Part shown: piece by piece, positions 60,301 through 64,000 of the stretch
Layout of the letters: each line of letters starts with the position of its first letter
How positions within the stretch are numbered: the first letter of the stretch is position 1
Translations under genes and position numbers: made by a program
Notes under the pieces: model-generated
Databases searched by the model: none
Seen by the model: the letters and a program-made list of their open reading frames with translations, nothing else
Told to the model about the DNA's origin: nothing
Assembly: GCA_051530055.1 (NCBI GenBank)
Contig: CM121342.1
Location: 10,478,001 to 10,542,000 of the forward strand
Direction: 5' to 3'
Origin: Neoechinorhynchus agilis
Taxonomy: Eukaryota; Acanthocephala
Length of the DNA: 64,000 bases

Positions 60301-62459
60301 AGAAAGCTGGCTTTATAAATTCATTTTAATTTTCCACGTAAACAAGCATGAATTGTTCAATATTCAAACAATTTTATTATAATCTCTATTTTTATTTTAT
60401 CGACAATAACAAGAATCAATTTTCTTTTAAAAGATATAGTAATCGGTAACATTAAAATGTACAAGTTCCAAACAAAGAACATATTTGCATAAAAAATTAA
60501 ATTCTTGAGAAATTTGTCCAACCTCTATCAATTTTTTAAATCCAGCAGTTTCCTTAATACGATAAAGTCGATATTTCAACTGTGTAGGTGAATATAAGTC
60601 GAAAATGTGTTTTTAGAAGAAATGAGAGCATACATTTAAATTCGTTTCGTAAATTTCGACGAGTATGATTTTTTAGCTTTGACATCAAGTTGTATATTCG
60701 TATTATGTTACGAATAGAAAATTTTCTGTAACTTTCTCCTAATTGGTTTTCCGCCGTTTATAAGATTCTTCATTTTATTAAACTAAATAACACTAAATTG
60801 AACAAAAAATTTCATTTTAATTTCATTGCACTTTCTTTGAAATCGAGGAGGTTTGCATTCTAAATCAGTGACCTTTTTGAGAAACTCGTTGTCTTTATAT
60901 GGAAACAAGTTTGTGTGTTGCGTAAAATATTTCAGAAAAATTATTTTGTGTACTGAATATGTTTAATTCTTATGATTTCAGAAATCGATTATTATTATTA
61001 TTATTCATTTATATATATATGTATTAGTTGGCGATAAGAAAAATAGATATTGATTTATAAATTCCCAATATTTCATCCGTCTCGTCGGAATTCTTCAGGT
61101 TGCTTGTAAGTTTTTCAACTGTGAATACATCTGCTTGTAAGTTTATTTAACTGGAAAAGCTTACAAGCAACCTGAAGAAGACCGAAGAAACGGACGAAAT
61201 ATTGAGAATTTATAAATCCATCTCTGTTTGCTTGTGGCGTAAAAATTAAAAGAATTTATTAAATCCGATATTTCGGCACAATCTTGTACATACCGTGATA
61301 AAGGCACAAGATTGCGCCGAAGTATCGGATCTAATAAATTCTTTTAGTTTTTTATGCTATAAACAAAAGTGATCCGTTCAATCTTCAAACAAATCAATCT
61401 ATATTTTTCTCATCACCAAAAAATAGGTGGAAATAAAGTGATTGCACGTTTTGTACTTTAAGAAATAAAATTTAATAGGTTGCAAATAAATGTGCTCTCG
61501 AAATTCTCTTGTTTTTATTTGAAGATATTCTACCTTAATATTTATTTTCATCTTTTAAATCTGGCTAGCCGGTTACATTTATTCTGTGTTGAAGTAAAGG
61601 TCCTTTTCACAGCTAATCATTTTCTTTGGGCACATAGCCCACCGATGTGGTCAGGTTAGTGATAGAGTCACTTGGACTCTGATGCATAGGTAATGAGTTT
61701 GTACATCTCTCCGGATTCTCAGGGCTTTTTCCCGAGAAGGTGGGACTCATCAGTGAGTTTTGTCCTTTCAGCGGTATTTTGTCCCCTTTGGTTACATTCC
61801 GTAGTAGTGTCGAAGTGGTCTAGTGGACATAAGTTCCGAATCCCTGTTCCAAAGTCAAAGAGTTTAATATCCACAATCGTCAATGACGCACAACCAAAGG
61901 GGACGAAATACCGCTGAAGGTAGGAAACTCACTGATGAATTCGGCTTCCTCTTTAGATGTTTGAGGATCCGGAGGGATGTACTAAACTCATAACTGCGTA
62001 TGGTCCAGGGTATTAAGTGTGATTTTATGCGCTTCCTTGAATCATATCGGTGGGCATTGTGTCCAAAGAAAAATTAACAACCGTGGAAAGGCTTTCACTT
62101 AATGTTTATATGTGATTTTTCAGGGCATTCTGTCTGTTACTGATTGCAGTTTATTTAAAAAAATTGTACTTTGCAAAGGATTCAAGATTGGAATTAACAA
62201 CAAGGCGAGAACTACAGTAATTCCCAACTGCGATCTTTCAGCTGCACCTCGCGCACTTTGTGCCATTGCAAATACAACTGCGGTTTCCGATGCATGGAAT
62301 CGTTTAACCAAAAAGTTTGATCTCTTATATTCACGAAGAGCATTCGTGCATTGGTACGTTGGTGAAGGAATGGAAGAGGGCGAGTTTGGCGAAGCCAGAG
62401 AGAACCTTTGTGCTTTGGAGAAAGAATATGTGGATGTCTTAAGCGAAGAAAATAAATGA
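57334..62459 (+). CDS. Divergent alpha-tubulin, five exons
   Basis: Exons 57,334-57,336 (ATG only), 57,381-57,627, 59,326-59,497, 59,547-60,195 and 62,179-62,459; all junctions are GT/AG and keep the frame. An intron right after the ATG is a classic alpha-tubulin feature. Landmarks are [51 protein letters not shown], the GTP loop [20 protein letters not shown], the alpha-specific catalytic Glu in [13 protein letters not shown], and [17 protein letters not shown]. Differences from ordinary alpha-tubulins: the acetylated-Lys40 loop is replaced by a longer unrelated segment ([17 protein letters not shown]), and the tail ends DVLSEENK without the acidic EEY end. That suggests a specialised isotype. 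Introns 2 and 4 are filled with transposable elements. Confidence 0.9.
57745..59270 (-). mobile_element. Second LINE family, copy 7, inside alpha-tubulin intron 2
   Basis: The minus strand reads part of the RT ([24 protein letters not shown]), the RT end ([37 protein letters not shown]), the GRHGLVC block, the RRPGGITVF nuclease-like block and [15 protein letters not shown]. It is 5'-truncated and has broken frames. Antisense to the host gene, lying within an intron of 1,698 bases. Almost identical over about 780 bases to the copy at 45,660-46,437. Confidence 0.85.
61019..61430. repeat. Foldback repeat, family 1, with a family 2 foldback nested inside
   Basis: The outer element starts gttggcgataagaaaaatag and ends ctatatttttctcatcacc. 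A family 2 foldback (61,218-61,400, with gaatttattaaatccgat and its inverse) sits within its right arm. The inner hairpin of family 1 carries CCTGAAGAAG, a CCG/CGG stem and GGACGAAAT (61,171-61,202). Confidence 0.8.
61619..62072. repeat. Foldback repeat, family 4 (~450 bp)
   Basis: The left end (ttctttgggcacatagccca, ccgatgtgg) is complementary to the right end (atatcggtgggcattgtg, tccaaagaaa). Inner arms include catctctccggattctc against ggatccggagggatg, and tttcagcggtattttgtccc against its inverse near 61,900. Noncoding. Confidence 0.85.
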
Positions 62460-62461
62460 TT

Positions 62462-62764
62462 TTATTTTTTAAACGGAACAGTAGAGAATGGTCTATTGTC
62501 CACGGATTGAGCACATTCTGCAACTCTCTTTTCGACAACACAAATCATGTTAGCATCATGCATTCGTTTGATTTTCTTCACGAGATTTGGCTTCCTTGCA
62601 CGTTGCTTCGAAAACTTCTCTGTGGTGCGCTTAAACCGTTTCTCGATGATCGGTTTCAATAATGATACATTAACATTCTTTTCATGCGGAGTTTCTTGCT
62701 TCGGTTGAGTAGAAAGTTTAAAAAATCTTTTAAGCTTCTGTGCACGATGCGCTCCTTGTGGCAT
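62462..62764 (-). CDS. Small basic Lys/Arg-rich protein
   Basis: 100 residues, starting MPQGAHRAQKLKRFFKLS, with a strongly basic middle (IEKRFKRTTEKFSKQRARK, then PNLVKKIKRMHDANM). The MxQG start and overall basicity recall the UPF0390/C19orf53 family of small nuclear or nucleolar proteins, but the match is weak by eye. Its stop codon lies 2 bases from the stop of the convergent alpha-tubulin gene, so the two 3' untranslated regions must overlap. Polyadenylation signals for both strands are present in the shared AT-rich segment. Confidence 0.5.
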   Translation of the reverse strand: MPQGAHRAQKLKRFFKLSTQPKQETPHEKNVNVSLLKPIIEKRFKRTTEKFSKQRARKPNLVKKIKRMHDANMICVVEKRVAECAQSVDNRPFSTVPFKK

Positions 62765-63764
62765 CTACAATTCGTTAGAGGGCATTAGGTTTCCAATCAA
62801 TCACAAAAAGTTTGACACGGTTCCTTTAAGTATGAAATCAATAACCGATGTTCATAGGAAGGCGAGACTTTAATCTCGCCATTTAGCAAAGAAAATGTAC
62901 TGAAATCTCGGTATAATTTCTTCAGTCCAACGCCTAAATTTTTCTTTTAGGAAAATATATCTCCGGGAAAAAGTTTAACTCGAATTCGCACCTTCATTAC
63001 TTTTTGGAAACTTCATATGTTTATCAACGCAAATTGAGACTAATAATTGCTCTGCTTCGGATATCAAATGCCATTTGATTAAGGTTCACAAACTAAAACT
63101 AAGATACTTCGAACACTTTGCATAATTACGAAAGTTGTATGTTACTTAAAAATATCCGATGTTCCCCAATAAAGTGTAGTAAACAAGTGTAATAAATTGT
63201 TGGCGGTCATTAATCCTTGTCTTCTAGAACAAAATCTACACAAAAACTGTTTAATCAGATGAAAATTAGAGAATTTAAAGGTTGTTTAAGTTTATCTTCA
63301 AGTGAAATATATTTGTTTCGCTTTTGGATATGCCAAAATCGTTATATTTTGAGATTCCCAAAAATCAAAAAATTTAATTAAAAAGTACTCATACAGCCTT
63401 TAATGAATTTACAAAATCATTTTGTAAAACTTCAAAATTAACGAATCCCATATAATAGTCGATTAATTTACAATGATTGATCAGGCAATAAAATATTTTC
63501 TATCCAATTTCTTTAACGCTAATATTGTAGAAGACAAAATTCGTTCGAGTTTACTACAGTTTATATGAAATCAAAAAATCTCGTTCGTAATCCTATTGAA
63601 TATTTCACTGAATGATCCTCAATGTGATTGCCGCTGTTGAAAAGAACCGAAAAAATCGCTTCTGCCTTTAGGAAATTCAAAGTTTAAGAGATCGGTTAAA
63701 TTGCAACATAAAAAAATCTTCCTCAAAAATCGACTGTATTTCATCCGTTTCACACTCGAACAAC
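62765..63764. other. Stretch without recognisable gene
   Basis: AT-rich intergenic sequence between the small basic protein gene and the nucleoside phosphorylase; no feature recognised. Confidence 0.35.
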
Positions 63765-63990
63765 CTAGACGTCAACCTTTTCAATGAACTTCACAACAAG
63801 ATGTTGAACGACAACGGATGCACCGGCAACGGCCTGCAGAACTTCCTCGTGAGTAGTATGATGTTCCGCATCGTATTCATCGGGGATCATATCGGAAATT
63901 ATAGCAAGTCCAATAACATCGATTCCACAGTGAGCAGCGGATGTTGCTTCGTGTGCAACACTCATGCCGGCTGCACCTACACCCCACGAT
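63765..63990 (-). CDS. PNP: Purine nucleoside phosphorylase, last exon
   Basis: C-terminal exon following an AG acceptor (ttttatttag, at about 63,991-64,000). It reads RSWGVGAAGMSVAHEATS, then CGIDVIGLAIISDM and THEEVLQAVAGAS, ending VVKFIEKVDV. This matches the trimeric PNP family: GMSxxxE is the substrate-binding Met and neighbouring residues, and NHEEV-like THEEV carries the helix that closes the base pocket. The enzyme splits inosine and guanosine with phosphate in purine salvage. The family's usual Asn at the base-binding position (SLITNK) is replaced here by AIISDM, which may affect base preference. The rest of the gene lies beyond the window. Confidence 0.85.
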
Positions 63991-64000
63991 CTAAATAAAA

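Larger units (their letters stand above)
60196..62178. other. Alpha-tubulin intron 4, rich in foldback repeats
   Basis: Intron of 1,983 bases between GTAAG (60,196) and the acceptor ttgcaaag (62,171-62,178). It holds a possible repeat with inverted ends at about 60,241 (tggcggaaaacctaaaag) and 60,745 (ggttttccgccg), the nested foldbacks at 61,019-61,430 and the foldback at 61,619-62,072. Confidence 0.8.

Noticed and set aside
1-64000. tRNA or rRNA genes
   Set aside because: I looked for B-box-like GGTTCGANNCC and cloverleaf patterns and found no convincing candidate; ggttcga matches at 242 and 46,582 lack the rest.

Overview
The window looks like a nematode chromosome segment, probably from the Dorylaimia side (Trichinella or Trichuris kin). 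The grounds are a tandem array of EB-type cysteine modules, very short introns (about 44-50 bases in the alpha-tubulin and rabphilin-like genes), splice-acceptor-like sequence directly before start codons, and compact spacing of host genes between many transposable elements. The species call is inference; the eukaryotic, invertebrate nature is firm. No tRNA, rRNA or CRISPR was found.

Layout. 1-4,000: a multi-exon EB-module gene on the minus strand, with a ~1.28 kb unit repeated about 2.8 times. 4,900-10,100: a foldback repeat, a LINE with an endonuclease and reverse transcriptase (minus), a decayed Penelope-like element with a GIY-YIG nuclease (plus) and the 3' end of a second LINE family (plus). 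10,506-11,339: ribosomal protein S2. 11,500-16,473: LINE pieces and a partial Ty3/Gypsy fossil with another element nested in it. 16,474-33,051: a recent duplication of about 4.5 kb carrying a stomatin gene (two near-identical copies), separated by the longest LINE copy, into which a near-complete Ty3/Gypsy element with 119-bp LTRs has inserted.

34,700-44,540: host genes, all on the minus strand: an unknown gene, UQCRB (complex III), Drosha directly upstream of it (operon-like), a CxxC-motif protein and another unknown gene. 45,400-46,540: a LINE copy whose near-identical inverted partner sits inside an alpha-tubulin intron at 57,745-59,270. 46,540-51,237 is gene-poor. 51,238-54,147: a rabphilin/Noc2-like Rab effector (minus) head to head with an aldo-keto reductase (plus). 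56,232-64,000: a Q/P-rich hypothetical gene, a divergent alpha-tubulin, a small basic protein and the last exon of purine nucleoside phosphorylase.

The genes are mostly unrelated housekeeping functions: translation, miRNA processing, respiration, membrane scaffolding, exocytosis, cytoskeleton and purine salvage. The most unusual signal is a short motif (TGANRAA-like, then a small stem-loop, then GAAA/GAAT) that recurs in several otherwise different foldback repeat families and resembles the core of a hammerhead ribozyme.
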